Assembly: GCF_001650195.1 (NCBI RefSeq)
Contig: NZ_LXYR01000026.1
Location: 1-64,000 of the forward strand
DNA: 64,000 bases
Origin: Phormidesmis priestleyi BC1401
GTDB lineage: Bacteria; Cyanobacteriota; Cyanobacteriia; Leptolyngbyales; Leptolyngbyaceae
Reading direction: 5' to 3'
Shown: piece by piece, positions 17,808-28,073 of the stretch
How the letters are laid out: each line of letters starts with the position of its first letter
How positions within the stretch are numbered: position 1 is the stretch's first letter
Translations under genes and position numbers: made by a program
The notes under the pieces: generated by a model
What the model saw: only the letters and a program-made list of their open reading frames with translations
The model's database searches: none
What the model was told of the DNA's origin: nothing

Positions 17808-19442
17808 TTAGGAAGCAGAATTTTTTAGGTTAGCAGCATCAACTTGCTGTCGCAGCGCTGGAATCAAGAATTGCGTCAGCGTATAGGCATCGACTCCCAA
17901 TTCTGTCCGCTCTTGGGCAGCTAAAATTCCGGCTTGAGCGTGCCACCAGGCAGCCGACTGGACTAAATCGACGCTGATGGAGTTTGAAGCAGGTTCACTT
18001 GAATTTTGAGTCGTAGTTCCTGCGGAGTTGCGCTTTGCGCTAATCGCTTGAGCCAGCAGTCCTCCTATCAAACCCGTTAACACATCGCCACTGCCGCCGC
18101 GTGCCAAAGCCGGAGTGCTCTCTGGATTGATGCGCGTATTGCCGTTGGCATCTGCGATCGTCACTCTTGCCCCTTTAAGCAAGACGATCGCGCCCGTTTG
18201 CTGTGCCGCCTTCTGAACGGCGGTTGCTCGACACTCTACTGCCAAGTCGGGAAACAGTCGCTCGAACTCTCCTAGATGAGGAGTCAGAATAGTGGAAGCC
18301 TGACGATGTTGCAAGGTTGGGATGGTTCCTTGCTGTGCCAAGACATTTAAGCCGTCTGCATCAAGCACTAAAGGGCATTGACTGGCGAGAACTTGCTGGA
18401 CGATCGCGGCTGCGTCAAGCGTTAAACCTGGACCACACGCGATCGCGTCGAAAGAGGAATCCAGCGTGAGAGAGGAGGGAAATGCCGCGATCGCCCCGTC
18501 CGGAGTTTCGGGACAGCCGAGAATCAATGCCTCTGGAAGTTGGGCAGAGAGAGCAGATTTGAGCGATTTGGGAACAGCGACCGACAGCATTCCGACTCCG
18601 CTCGATCGTGCGCCCAAACCCGCCAGCAGTGCGCCGCCCATATAGCGACGAGAGCCGCAGACCAGCAGCAGATGCCCCATTTTATATTTGTGAGTGGTGA
18701 GCGATCGAGCTAAGGGAAGGGTGGCGATCGCGCTCTGAGCCGTTCCTCGCTGGGTTAGAGGCGGATCACCAACTACAGTCAAAGCGTCAGCTAGAGGGAT
18801 GTCAAAATCGATTAACTCAGCGCTGCCGACAAATTCGAGTGCTTGATCTTGCAAAAGTCCTAGTTTCCACAACCCCAGACAAAAAGTGTAAGTCGCTCGA
18901 ATAGCGGTTCCTAAAATCTTTCCGGTGTCAGTGTGCAAACCGGAGGGCACATCAATGCTGAGAATGGGCTGCTGCCACTGATTTACCTGGTCGATGAGCG
19001 GGGCAACGGGTTCGGTCAGCGATCGTTCTAGCCCAACGCCAAATAAGCCATCAATCAGCAAGTCGCAGGTTTGCAGAGCCTCTACTTGCGAATGGCAAGG
19101 AATTCCTAAACTCGTTGCGTAGCGCAAATGACTTGCTGTGATGTCTTTTAGCGTCGAGATGGGACAGCAGATCATCACCTCATAGCCTTTGACGTGCAGT
19201 TCACGGGCAACGACCAGAGCGTCTCCGCCATTGTGTCCAGGTCCGACTAGGATGCCGATGCGCCGAGTATTGGGCAGTGGGTAGAGTGCGGTGATGCGGC
19301 GAGTCAGCGCTGCGGCAACTTTTTCCATCAGCGCGGCAACGGGCATTCCGGCGGCAAAAATGCGGGACTCGATCGCGCGCATCTGGTCTGCCGTGACAAT
19401 GATGCGTTGAATCTGCTCTAGCCGATCGTGGGGAGAAATCAC
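17808..19442 (-). CDS. nnr: Bifunctional NAD(P)HX epimerase / ADP-dependent NAD(P)HX dehydratase
   Basis: Repairs hydrated NADH and NADPH. The N-terminal YjeF_N domain (about 1-230) has GPGHNGGDALVVARELH and the SIDVPSGLHTDTG loop. The C-terminal carbohydrate-kinase-like dehydratase domain (about 255-535) has HKYKMGHLLLVCGS, CGPGLTLD, TPHLGEFERLF and the ATP/ADP motif ARGGSGDVLTGLIGGLLAQ. 544 residues, the usual fused length; start is GTG at 19442. A Ser/Thr-rich insertion lies near residue 480. Confidence 0.94.
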   Translation of the reverse strand: MISPHDRLEQIQRIIVTADQMRAIESRIFAAGMPVAALMEKVAAALTRRITALYPLPNTRRIGILVGPGHNGGDALVVARELHVKGYEVMICCPISTLKDITASHLRYATSLGIPCHSQVEALQTCDLLIDGLFGVGLERSLTEPVAPLIDQVNQWQQPILSIDVPSGLHTDTGKILGTAIRATYTFCLGLWKLGLLQDQALEFVGSAELIDFDIPLADALTVVGDPPLTQRGTAQSAIATLPLARSLTTHKYKMGHLLLVCGSRRYMGGALLAGLGARSSGVGMLSVAVPKSLKSALSAQLPEALILGCPETPDGAIAAFPSSLTLDSSFDAIACGPGLTLDAAAIVQQVLASQCPLVLDADGLNVLAQQGTIPTLQHRQASTILTPHLGEFERLFPDLAVECRATAVQKAAQQTGAIVLLKGARVTIADANGNTRINPESTPALARGGSGDVLTGLIGGLLAQAISAKRNSAGTTTQNSSEPASNSISVDLVQSAAWWHAQAGILAAQERTELGVDAYTLTQFLIPALRQQVDAANLKNSAS

Positions 19443-19503
19443 GAGGGAAGTCTTTGTAAGAATTCTTTTAGGCTAGCAGGGAATTGAAAAGCGGGATCAG
19501 GAG

Positions 19504-19653
19504 TTATCCCTTACCAGATTCTATCAATCTCAGACCGCTCATCGTGGTGAGAAAAAAGAAGGGAACAAAAAACCAGTTTGGAGAACTGAGATAAAGCCAA
19601 ATCATCAGGATGAGCCAGAGGATGAGGCAAGTTGTCGCCAAGATCGTGTGCAT
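19504..19653 (-). CDS. Possible small two-helix membrane protein (49 aa)
   Basis: ATG frame beginning MHTILATTC with two hydrophobic segments (LILWLILMIWLYL and WFFVPFFFLTT) joined by SSPN and ending LIESGKG. The composition is strongly membrane-like, which random frames rarely show. No Shine-Dalgarno sequence is visible. It fills most of the 336-bp gap between nnr and the DUF362 gene and reads in the same direction. Function unknown. Confidence 0.4.
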   Translation of the reverse strand: MHTILATTCLILWLILMIWLYLSSPNWFFVPFFFLTTMSGLRLIESGKG

Positions 19654-19778
19654 AGACTGAGCAAGCCAATTCTCAGAGGTTGCTCAGTACTTCGGTATCT
19701 CTATGAAGGAATCAGTTAAAAAACATTAAAGAGACCGTGAAGAGAGCAAGGTTTTAACCTGACTCCTAGACGCTGCTT

Positions 19779-20744
19779 TTATCGGTAAGCCTGCATCGGT
19801 TCTTTGATGAAGCGGATGTAGAGATGCTTAAAGGTTGACTTTAAGACACGCGGGGCACCGAAATCGATCGGCATCATGGTTTCAGGAAGCTGCCAGTCAG
19901 TGAGGCGCAAGTCTTCTGGACGGGACTGCGGGAAATGAATCTCGCTCAAATCGGGACATAAGCCCAACTTTTGAGATGCGGCAACGGTGGGCACGATCGC
20001 GGGATCGACGTTGAGAATTTCAACAATTGCACGATCGAGGGCAAACACATTATTAGATGCGGCTAAGATGCCTAACGCTCTCGGTTCGCCGCCGCTCGGA
20101 CCATTTCCTTCGTGCCCGATAATGCCGTCGAGAATCGTCAGATCAGGGCTGATAGCGCGGGCGGTTTCGACGAGCATCGCCCCAAAGCGTTCTTGATCTT
20201 TTCCGGCTTCCATGTGCCACCAGGCTTTCATCTTGCCGGGAACGCAGCCGAACAGGTTTTTAACGCCCATCGTCAGGGTAAGCTGCACATGAGATTTTAC
20301 TTTCGGCAAGTTGATCACGACGTCGGCTTCCATCGCTTCTTTTGAGAGCAGCAGATGATTAAAATCTTCACCGACGACTTCATAGCGCTTACCGCTAAAT
20401 TCGACGATCGGCACCCCCAATTCTTCAATCAGGGGCAAATAGCCATTGGCTTTAGCAACGCCTCTCGCACTTCCAAACGCCGGACCGTCGCCTAAAAATG
20501 GTTTTCCTCCGGCTTCTTGCACGAGTTTTGCAACCTCGTAAACAATCTCTGGACGAGTGACACATTCTTTCGTCGGACGGGCACCCGTAAGCAGATTGGG
20601 CTTGAGCAGCACGCGATCGCCCGGTTTCACAAAAGCAGAGATGCCGCCGAGGGGTTCTAGCAGCGTCTCGATCGAGGTGCGAAGTTGAGTGCGATCGTAG
20701 GAATTTGCTCGAATCAGGCTAACCGAAGGCTTTTGGCTTTGCAT
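19779..20744 (-). CDS. DUF362 domain protein
   Basis: 321 residues from ATG at 20744 (MQSQKPSVSLIRANSY); a longer upstream frame exists but is less likely. Core DUF362 features: GDRVLLKPNLLTGARPTKECVTRPEIV, FLGDGPAFGSARGVAKANGY, VINLPKVKSHVQLTLTMGVKNLFGCVPG and the Gly/Pro-rich loop GHEGNGPSGGEPRALG. It lacks the CxxC-rich ferredoxin extension seen in some members. The reaction is uncertain; the family is linked to metal-cluster or anaerobic-type chemistry without a settled role. Confidence 0.85.
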   Translation of the reverse strand: MQSQKPSVSLIRANSYDRTQLRTSIETLLEPLGGISAFVKPGDRVLLKPNLLTGARPTKECVTRPEIVYEVAKLVQEAGGKPFLGDGPAFGSARGVAKANGYLPLIEELGVPIVEFSGKRYEVVGEDFNHLLLSKEAMEADVVINLPKVKSHVQLTLTMGVKNLFGCVPGKMKAWWHMEAGKDQERFGAMLVETARAISPDLTILDGIIGHEGNGPSGGEPRALGILAASNNVFALDRAIVEILNVDPAIVPTVAASQKLGLCPDLSEIHFPQSRPEDLRLTDWQLPETMMPIDFGAPRVLKSTFKHLYIRFIKEPMQAYR

Positions 20745-20824
20745 AAAGGGCACTAGGTACAGAGCAAACGATGTCTGAACTATACCAAATGTGCCCCAAA
20801 TCTGCCCTTGGAGCAACGCTGCGG

Positions 20825-23155
20825 TTAACGCACCAAATCGAGAGGCTGGCTCAACTTGATTTCGATGAATTCGCTGCTATCGGGCTGTCCCGCCGTTCGA
20901 CCAACGCTAAACGGGTAGTTGTTGTCATTAATGACGAGTAAGGTCTGAGCATCGATCGGCAACACATCTTCGATCGTCACAAACGGGAAGGTAAACACGC
21001 CATTTTTGGTGCCGTTGCTGCCGATTCCTTGCGAGTCAGAGATATTTAGCAAATCGACTAATAGCTCTTTCTCCACAAAGCCGTCTTGATCGATTACGTT
21101 CAAGTCAATTTTGTAGAGTTTTTTAGACCGCGCAGGATTAGTAAATGCTGGATCGCTCGCATTCCCTTGTCCGTTATCTCGTTCAATCACGATGAATTCG
21201 TGATCATTGATCGCTGTTAAGTCTCCGATCGCTCGTCCCGGTGCGTTTAACCGATAGGAAAATGTTGCCCCAGTGTATTGGCTAGTTTTGGGATCAAACT
21301 CATTGATCAGCAGTCGATTTTGATTAGAATCGCTGACGATCGCGCCTTCTAACAGCGTATAGAGTTTGTCGCCCGTGGCATTAAGCGCCATGCCTTCAAA
21401 TCCTTTCGATCGAGGCAGGTTGGCAGATTTAACTTTCTCTGCCTCTGAGAGATTGGCAAAAGCGGGGTTATCAGGCGATCGCACAAACTCCTGAGTGACA
21501 AAATCACGCGCCGCTTTGCCAGTGCCCGCAAAATCGGTGAAGAATCCATCTACGCCTAAGCTAATAAACTGCCGAATTTCTAGCTCTGGGTCGCCTTTAT
21601 AGTCAGATGCCAGATAGCGACCCTCGTTGCGGAAGGTGTAAGGATGAACGAGCAAGCCTGCGCTATGAGCGTCGGTGATTAGCGACGTTGGCGGAGTGAT
21701 GGTCTTATCGGCATCATTGACTGCGCCGTCACCATTCACATCATCAGCGATGCCATCGTTATTAGCATCGACCCCTTTAACCGAGACAATCATCCGCTTC
21801 CAGGGACCGATGCCATCGGCGTAAGTTGCCACTTCTGCCAGACCTTCAGGCGTTCGCAAGTCGGCGTATGTGCGCTTGTCACCGCTCACCACAAAATCGT
21901 AGGGCTGGATTTCGATTAGCGAACCATCTAGCGCCACATCGTCGGCATCATAAAGCTGAATCAGAGGCACATCAATTAACTGATTCAGCGTCTTCAAGTT
22001 GCCCACTTCAAACGACTGAATAAAGACGCGACTGGGATCGGTGAAGTTATTAGCTTTGAGAATGTTGACCAACGGGACTTCTAACGCTAAACCCACACTC
22101 GTATGATAAGTCGGATGTTTGGTTTCAGGATAGATGCCGATTTTCTTGCCCGTAGTCGCTTCTACCTTTTTCACCAGGTCAATGATTTCTTGAAGGGTCG
22201 GAATTTCAAACTGACCGTTAAACGACTGGTCTCGGAAAGAAAGCCGCTCTTTTGCCCGCAGAGTCTTGATTTCGGCAAGGGTGAAGTCATCGGCAAACCA
22301 GCCCGTCTCGGCGGTTCCATCGATCGTTTTGGTCGTAAAGCGGTTTGCAAACTCTGGACGATCTGCAACGTCAGTCGTGTCTTTGATGTTGACTTCGTGA
22401 CGCGCAATCAGCACTCCATCTTTTGTCGAAACTAAATCTGGCTCAATAAAATCTGCGCCTAAGTCGATCGCTAACTGATAAGAAGCCAGCGTGTGTTCTG
22501 GTCGCAAGCCGCTTGCGCCCCGATGCCCAATGACGATCGAGTCTTGCCCGTTGAGCGTGTTTAGCGGCAACGTGTTGGGCGTGGGAATTGGAGCCTGAAG
22601 CAGCGTGCCGTTCGCGTCGGTGTGCAGCAGGAACGGACCGAACTCTTCGCCAAACCAGTAGGTGCCATCGGCAACCTGGCGGAAAGATTCAAGGTCAAAA
22701 TCGGCTCCGGTCAATAGACGACCTGCTGTGATCGTCGGGTCAACTAGAATCCCGCCGGGTGTAAGTTTGTCGCTGCCAGGATAGGTGTTGAGATCGGCAA
22801 CAATCGTCTGAAAGCCTTTGAGGACGTTGTTGCGATCGTTGAGTTGAAAAATGCTGTCAGTCGTGAAATCACCTACCCGATCGCCCGTCTTGACGCTGAC
22901 TGGGTAAACCTTGCCCGTCGCAAAGTCTGGCTCAACCCCATAAAATCGCAGCAGCGAATCGGCAGAGTTTGCTTTTGCGCCATAGCCGTTATCGACCATG
23001 ACTAAATAGGTTCCTGGCTTTGCACCGGGCAAGACCGCAGAAAATCCCTGCACGGGCTGCCCACCAAAAGGAACGGGTTGCCCATTGATGAGGTTGGGGG
23101 TCAAAAACTGTCCAGATTTGGCTCCGGTTGCAAACGTCGCAGCAGGAAGAACGGC
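20825..23155 (-). pseudogene. Downstream part of an RTX/phytase-like/GDPD polyprotein, cut off by an in-frame TGA
   Basis: The frame directly after the TGA at 23156-23158 reads [17 protein letters not shown] and continues for about 776 residues with no upstream ATG; only a TTG at 23102-23104 could start it. It holds an esterase-like phytase domain ([31 protein letters not shown]) that is interrupted by a GDPD domain ([29 protein letters not shown]). A Ca-loop segment ([16 protein letters not shown]) follows, and the phytase-like domain resumes ([34 protein letters not shown]). Homologues usually carry these domains in one secreted chain. The sense is phosphate release from phytate-like esters and glycerophosphodiesters outside the cell. 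The bulk is otherwise intact. Confidence 0.75.
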
Positions 23156-24121
23156 TCATCCGACGAGTTGGCTAATGCCATCTGCAACGATTTTATAGTC
23201 ACTATCGACTCTGACAAAGGCGGTGTCGTCGATCGTGGTTGATTTAACTCCTTTGAGAATGGCAAGAATTTCGCCTGTTTTGACTTCTCGAATCAGCGTG
23301 TCGTTGGCGTTTGCGTTGGTGCCTGCGTCGATCGCTAATTGCTCAAAGGTTAATCCTTCAGCTAGCGCAATTCGGTCTTTGTCTTTGAGACTAAAGTCTT
23401 TGATTGTGTCGGTTCTTTCACCCCGCGCCAGCACGAAAGTGTCGCTGCCTGCACCGCCCTCTAGCTGGTCGTTTCCTACACCACCGCGCAGAATATCGTT
23501 GCCGTCTCCACCGCGCAGAAGGTCATTACCGCTCTTACCTTCTATACGATCGTTTCCGCCTTGACCATTGATCACATCATCAGAGTTATCGAATCCCTGA
23601 ATCGCGTTGTTTAAGTCGTTCAGAAATGTGACGCTATCATGGTTAAAAACCTGCTTTTGCTGCCAATCGGCGTTAAAGACATCAAAGCTATCAGCTACAC
23701 GATTCTGCCCGTTGAAGATAACGTTTCCTAAATCAACTGTTGAACCAGTCGCTTTTTGTAGGTTGTCTAGGTTTTCTAGCTTGAAATTCTTTAAAGTGAC
23801 TTTTGTATCTTTAATGTTATCAAACGTAATCACTAAATCATTGCCTTGCTGGGTCAAGAGCATTGATTTTGCGATCAGTCCCTCTCCCTGAAATGTGATG
23901 ACATCAGCGTTTAGGATTGTCTCCTTCGATGGGTTGACTCCGGTTCCTACGCCGTTAAAGTGCTCGATCGAGACATCTTTATCTCCACGAGACACCCGAT
24001 AAGAATGGGAGCGTTGAGCATCTAGACCGGATGCCACAAATTGACGAGAGGTACTGATTTCGGTCGTCAAACCAGAATTTGCAGAAATGGGAGAAGCTGA
24101 AGGTAGACCGTTACTATTCAT
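23156..24121 (-). CDS. RTX-type calcium-binding N-terminal part of the interrupted polyprotein
   Basis: 321 residues from ATG at 24121 to a TGA that lies in the same frame as the downstream phytase-like/GDPD part. The middle holds repeated nonapeptides (GGNDRIEGKSGNDLLRGG, GDGNDILRGGVGNDQLEGG, GAGSDTF) that bind calcium in a beta-roll. The last residues are DYKIVADGISQLVG. RTX regions usually guide type I secretion and folding outside the cell. The TGA could derive from CGA (Arg) by one transition. If translated as now read, a free RTX fragment is made. Confidence 0.8.
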   Translation of the reverse strand: MNSNGLPSASPISANSGLTTEISTSRQFVASGLDAQRSHSYRVSRGDKDVSIEHFNGVGTGVNPSKETILNADVITFQGEGLIAKSMLLTQQGNDLVITFDNIKDTKVTLKNFKLENLDNLQKATGSTVDLGNVIFNGQNRVADSFDVFNADWQQKQVFNHDSVTFLNDLNNAIQGFDNSDDVINGQGGNDRIEGKSGNDLLRGGDGNDILRGGVGNDQLEGGAGSDTFVLARGERTDTIKDFSLKDKDRIALAEGLTFEQLAIDAGTNANANDTLIREVKTGEILAILKGVKSTTIDDTAFVRVDSDYKIVADGISQLVG

Positions 24122-24433
24122 GAAATTTTATCCAATGGCAAAGAACTAGACCCTAAAACTTAGCCGCTCATTTGAATGATCCGCTCAAATGAATGGCTCT
24201 GAAAATTATTCAAAACAGCGAGCTGATTACATCGCAATGTCAATTTGACTCACTGCTTAGTAAATCTGTGTAGGCAAGTGAGAAGTTATTGACACATCAG
24301 TTTGAACAGTAGTCTGTCGAGTTAATGAACGCGATAATTAATGGTTAAGAGTTGAATAAGAAAATTCTGTCAATAGAGAATGATTTCTGCGATCGTGAGA
24401 GTGCCCCGCCAAGGATAGGAATGTCTATACTGA
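24122..24433. other. Divergent intergenic region
   Basis: 311 bp between the leftward RTX gene and the rightward AAA ATPase gene, AT-rich, with no gene. It should hold promoters for both. A direct word, ATTTGAATGATCCGCTCAAA, and related ATGAAT words near 24172-24195 form a short imperfect repeat of unclear role. Confidence 0.35.
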
Positions 24434-26275
24434 ATGCACTGGGGCGGTAATACTCACATGAGCGATCTTTTAAAAGACTTTGAAGAGTTCATCGATCGGG
24501 GATTTGAAGATCTCCTGGGGTTGGTCAGAGAGCTAGAGGGGCGAGGCGATGGTGAAGGATTTAGGATTGATGTGCAAACTCGCACTCACGTCGATCGTCG
24601 CTATTTTCGACAAGATGCTGCTGAAGATGGCGCTCAAACCACCACAACCGTCAGCGAGGTGATTATCACGCCGCCCCCTGCCGACAGTTACTCGCCCGAA
24701 TCGTTGAGCGGCATCGGCGGACTGTCAGAAATCGTCAGAGAACTGCGGGAATTGGTGGAACTGCCCCTCAAACGCTCAGAGTTGCTCACCAAATTGGGGC
24801 TAGAACCTCCGCGCGGCGTTCTCTTGGTCGGTCCTCCAGGCACTGGCAAAACGTTGACCGCTCGTACACTAGCCGAAGATTTAGGCGTAAACTACATTGC
24901 GATCGTCGGACCCGAAATCATGGGCAAATATTACGGAGAAGCCGAAGCGCGACTGCGAAGTCTGTTTGAAAAAGCCTCCCGCTCTGCGCCCTGCATTGTT
25001 TTCATCGACGAGATTGATAGCCTCGCGCCCGATCGTTCCAAGGTCGAAGGTGAGGTTGAAAAGCGCGTCGTCGCTCAACTGTTGAGCTTAATGGATGGAT
25101 TTGCCAAAACCAAAGGCGTGATCGTGTTAGCGGCGACTAATCGGGCTGATCACCTTGATCCTGCGCTGCGCCGTCCCGGACGGTTCGATCGAGAGATTCA
25201 GTTTCGCATCCCCGATCGGGCAGGGCGATTAGAAATCCTTCGCATTCTGACGCAGGCGATGTCGCTGGATGAAACGGTGAATTTGGACACGATCGCGGAT
25301 TTTGCGGGAGGAATGGTCGGTGCAGATCTAAAAGCCCTGTGCCAAAAAGCGGCGTATGTGGCGCTGCGTCGTTTGGTGCCTTCTTTCAGCGATCCGACTC
25401 CCCACACGATGAGCGTGACGCAGAGCGACTTTTTGAAGGCGATTAAGCAGATTAAACCTGCTGTTTTAAGATCCGTAGAAGTTGAGTCGCCCAACATTGC
25501 ATGGGACTCGATCGGCGGACTGGAATCAGTCAAACAAAGCTTGCAAGAGTCGGTTGAAGGGGCACTGCTCTATCCCGAACTCTATCAGCGAACGAAAGCC
25601 AAAGCGCCGCGAGGCATCTTGCTGTGGGGACCTCCGGGCACGGGCAAAACGCTGTTGGCGAAAGCAGTTGCGTCTCAGGCACGAGCAAATTTTATTGCGG
25701 TCAACGGTCCTGAGTTGATGAGCAAATGGGTTGGGGCATCTGAGCAAGCTGTACGAGAACTGTTTGTGAAAGCGCGACAAGCCTCTCCCTGCGTCGTGTT
25801 TGTCGATGAGATTGACACGCTTGCTCCGGCGCGAGGCAGCTATCAGGGTGATTCAGGGGTGAGCGATCGCGTCGTTGGTCAACTGCTCACCGAGCTAGAT
25901 GGCTTGCACGACTGTTCTAATGTGCTGCTGATTGGAGCGACCAATCGCCCAGAGGCACTCGATCCTGCCTTACTGCGATCGGGGCGGTTAGACTTGCAGA
26001 TCAAAATCGATTTGCCCGATCGAGCCAGTCGTTTCTCAATCTTGCAGGTTCACAATCACGATCGTCCCCTAGCCGATGTCGATTTAGATACTTGGGCAAC
26101 TCAAACCGAAGGCTGGAATGGGGCTGACCTGGCGCTTTTGAGTAATCAGGCTGCCTTAGAAGCAGTGCGTCGCTATCGCGGTCAGGGCTTGAGCGATCCG
26201 AGTGCGATTCACATTACAACCGATGATTTTGGATCGGCTTACGATCGCCTATCTAGCCAGCGATCGCCCGTGTAG
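24434..26275 (+). CDS. CDC48/VCP-type AAA ATPase with two AAA modules
   Basis: 613 residues (605 if ATG at 24458 is used). It has an N-terminal acidic helical part without the classic CDC48 N-domain, then two AAA modules. D1 has Walker A GPPGTGKT (133-140), Walker B IVFIDEID and the Arg-finger region RRPGRFDREI. D2 has Walker A GPPGTGKT (399-406), VVFVDEIDTLAP and LLRSGRLDLQI. Such proteins unfold or extract proteins in an ATP-dependent way. It is convergent with the YbjN gene, one base from its stop codon. The target is unknown. Confidence 0.9.
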   Translation: MHWGGNTHMSDLLKDFEEFIDRGFEDLLGLVRELEGRGDGEGFRIDVQTRTHVDRRYFRQDAAEDGAQTTTTVSEVIITPPPADSYSPESLSGIGGLSEIVRELRELVELPLKRSELLTKLGLEPPRGVLLVGPPGTGKTLTARTLAEDLGVNYIAIVGPEIMGKYYGEAEARLRSLFEKASRSAPCIVFIDEIDSLAPDRSKVEGEVEKRVVAQLLSLMDGFAKTKGVIVLAATNRADHLDPALRRPGRFDREIQFRIPDRAGRLEILRILTQAMSLDETVNLDTIADFAGGMVGADLKALCQKAAYVALRRLVPSFSDPTPHTMSVTQSDFLKAIKQIKPAVLRSVEVESPNIAWDSIGGLESVKQSLQESVEGALLYPELYQRTKAKAPRGILLWGPPGTGKTLLAKAVASQARANFIAVNGPELMSKWVGASEQAVRELFVKARQASPCVVFVDEIDTLAPARGSYQGDSGVSDRVVGQLLTELDGLHDCSNVLLIGATNRPEALDPALLRSGRLDLQIKIDLPDRASRFSILQVHNHDRPLADVDLDTWATQTEGWNGADLALLSNQAALEAVRRYRGQGLSDPSAIHITTDDFGSAYDRLSSQRSPV

Positions 26276-26276
26276 C

Positions 26277-26762
26277 TCAACTCGCAAACTCGGCTTGTAG
26301 GGCATCATCGTTGTCATCAGCGATCGTCGCCACGACGGTGATCAATCGCGAAATTTCACCGGGCGATAACTCGGCTACTGTGCGGCTTGACAAGACGACA
26401 ACCTGATTTTCAAAGATGGCAAACGCCGACTCGAAGGTGGTTTTCCAGTTCATTTCGAGCAATTTTCTCATGAGCTGCGGCTCATTTTTAGCGGGTAATG
26501 TCAGAACGGTTGCCCAAGCCGTAAACGTATCATCATCAGTCGTGCCCGTAAGCTGCACAAACGCTTCAACGCTGCCATATTTAAACTTCCAGACATTTCC
26601 ACTGTCATTGTGGCTGACCATTGCGCTATTGGTTTGATCGAGGCTGTTAATGACCGTTTCAATCACCTCGACAATGTTGATGCCATTTGCACCACCCACC
26701 AAGTTTTCACCTGACAGATCAGATGTTGAGGTTGTTTCAGGATTGGACGGATAGTTCACCAT
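26277..26762 (-). CDS. YbjN-domain protein
   Basis: 161 residues: a low-complexity N-terminal tail (NPETTSTSDLSGEN), then a YbjN / secretion-chaperone-like fold with WKFKYGSVEAFVQL, FTAWATVLTLPAKNEPQLMRKLLEMNW and ENQVVVLSSRTVAELSPGEISRLITVVA. YbjN proteins are small, soluble and poorly understood, and in some bacteria modify motility or stress. The gene is convergent with the AAA ATPase; no operon partner is visible. Confidence 0.75.
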   Translation of the reverse strand: MVNYPSNPETTSTSDLSGENLVGGANGINIVEVIETVINSLDQTNSAMVSHNDSGNVWKFKYGSVEAFVQLTGTTDDDTFTAWATVLTLPAKNEPQLMRKLLEMNWKTTFESAFAIFENQVVVLSSRTVAELSPGEISRLITVVATIADDNDDALQAEFAS

Positions 26763-27022
26763 AAGTACGTTTGTTTTGGCGTTATTGCACAGTTAGCGTT
26801 GAGTCTACCTTATCGTTAGTTACTGCGATCGCTTCTGTGCGTTCTACATTTCTTTATTTTTATACTCAATAAGCTGATTTTGTGCGATCAATCTGCCTGA
26901 TGATATAAATCTTGTCTACAACAATGTCACTCCTGGCAGATGACTTGATCAGCAGGATTGCGTAATAGTTTTGATGTCGTAGACACGACACTTTCGACGC
27001 TATTTAATACAGGAGATTTGTT

Positions 27023-27898
27023 ATGCCGATCGCCATTCGAGATGACGTAGTTTATATCATGTTAAAAAAGATTCACGACAGCGATCGAGTTCCCGGTCCT
27101 GACCCAGTGAATTTTACAGATACCGATTTTGCAGGTCTTGAGATGTCGATCGCAGACATTTTGGGACACTTAGACTATCTCAATCAACGGCAATATATTA
27201 ACGCTGAGTTTTCGGGCAATGCTTATGCAAATCAAGATGATGTTCCCGATCTGGTAGATGAAGAAGAATTCGGCTTGAGAATTGCCAATACTTACGGCGC
27301 ACCGGATGGTCCGTTGCCTCACCTGATTGAGTTCAAAAAGGCAGAACTGACCCCAAAAGGCGAAAAAATGCTGGAGGAAATGGAGGCAAATCCTCCCAAG
27401 AGTATGAATCAGGGTGCGGCAGTTCCGGTTTACAGCAAAGATATGCCGTTCTTAGAGAAGGTCATGCTCAAAACAGGATTGCAAGAGCATTATGACGCGA
27501 GAGACATTACCGAAGTCGTGTTCCGCACGATGCGCGACATGATGACCAACGAAGCGGTCGAGCACGTCGCCGAAGAACTCCACGAACCGATGGAAGAAGG
27601 CAACACCGACAAAACGCTCTATGCCGCAACTCCGCTTGCTACAGAAGTCGCAGACCTGTGGGAAGACACGAATCCGATCGTTCATTTTCTCAGCCGTATT
27701 CGTCCCCCGCTCAAAATTAAATCCAGCACATTTTTGTTCCGCATTAAACAAGAAGCGGGTTTAGCGGTCACGATTCCGCCAGAGTCGGCGGTCGAAGCAG
27801 TCTTCTCAGCCACAAAAGATGAGTTGTCTGACGATCGCATCAAAGAAGTCGCAAATTTCTTACCCGACGAAATCCGAGCCATTTGGGAAAAAGCATAG
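27023..27898 (+). CDS. DUF2267-type two-repeat protein
   Basis: 291 residues, ATG at 27023 with an AGGAGA-type site before it. The N-terminal half (about 1-115) resembles a winged-helix reader (LEMSIADILGHLDYLNQRQYI, FKKAELTPKGEKML). The second half contains two related helical modules: FLEKVMLKTGLQEHYDARDITEVVFRTMRDMM, and a C-terminal one with AVEAVFSATKDELSDDRIKEVANFLP, in the style of DUF2267. The function is unknown; the soluble helical fold suggests a protein-interaction or stress role. Confidence 0.7.
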   Translation: MPIAIRDDVVYIMLKKIHDSDRVPGPDPVNFTDTDFAGLEMSIADILGHLDYLNQRQYINAEFSGNAYANQDDVPDLVDEEEFGLRIANTYGAPDGPLPHLIEFKKAELTPKGEKMLEEMEANPPKSMNQGAAVPVYSKDMPFLEKVMLKTGLQEHYDARDITEVVFRTMRDMMTNEAVEHVAEELHEPMEEGNTDKTLYAATPLATEVADLWEDTNPIVHFLSRIRPPLKIKSSTFLFRIKQEAGLAVTIPPESAVEAVFSATKDELSDDRIKEVANFLPDEIRAIWEKA

Positions 27899-27910
27899 GC
27901 ATCCCCATTC

Positions 27911-27936
27911 GTAGAGACGTTTCGGTGAAACGTCTC
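27911..27936. repeat. Palindromic REP-like repeat, copy A
   Basis: Sequence GTAGAGACGTTTCGGTGAAA followed by CGTCTC folds into a near-perfect hairpin (GAGACGTTTC / GAAACGTCTC). Three further copies are at 28048-28073, 40018-40042 and 52810-52836. This copy and the next bracket the gap between the DUF2267 gene and the convergent GTPase gene. Confidence 0.75.
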
Positions 27937-28047
27937 CCGACGACATCGGGTAAACCAACCCTCCACCGCATTCGTAAATTTTTTATTCGCACCGTGATGT
28001 AAAACGTCGGACTGTGGCACGATCGGGCAACCCAACCGATGATTTTG

Positions 28048-28073
28048 GAGACGTTTCACCGAAACGTCTCTAC
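28048..28073. repeat. Palindromic REP-like repeat, copy B
   Basis: GAGACGTTTCACCGAAACGT followed by CTCTAC, inverted relative to copy A. The TAG stop codon of the GTPase gene (28070-28072) lies inside this copy, so the repeat supplies the 3' end of that gene. Confidence 0.75.

Noticed and set aside
23102-23104. TTG as a genuine independent start for the phytase-like/GDPD part
   Set aside because: Open, homologous-looking sequence continues upstream to the TGA and no ribosome site is present, so an interrupted single gene is more likely.
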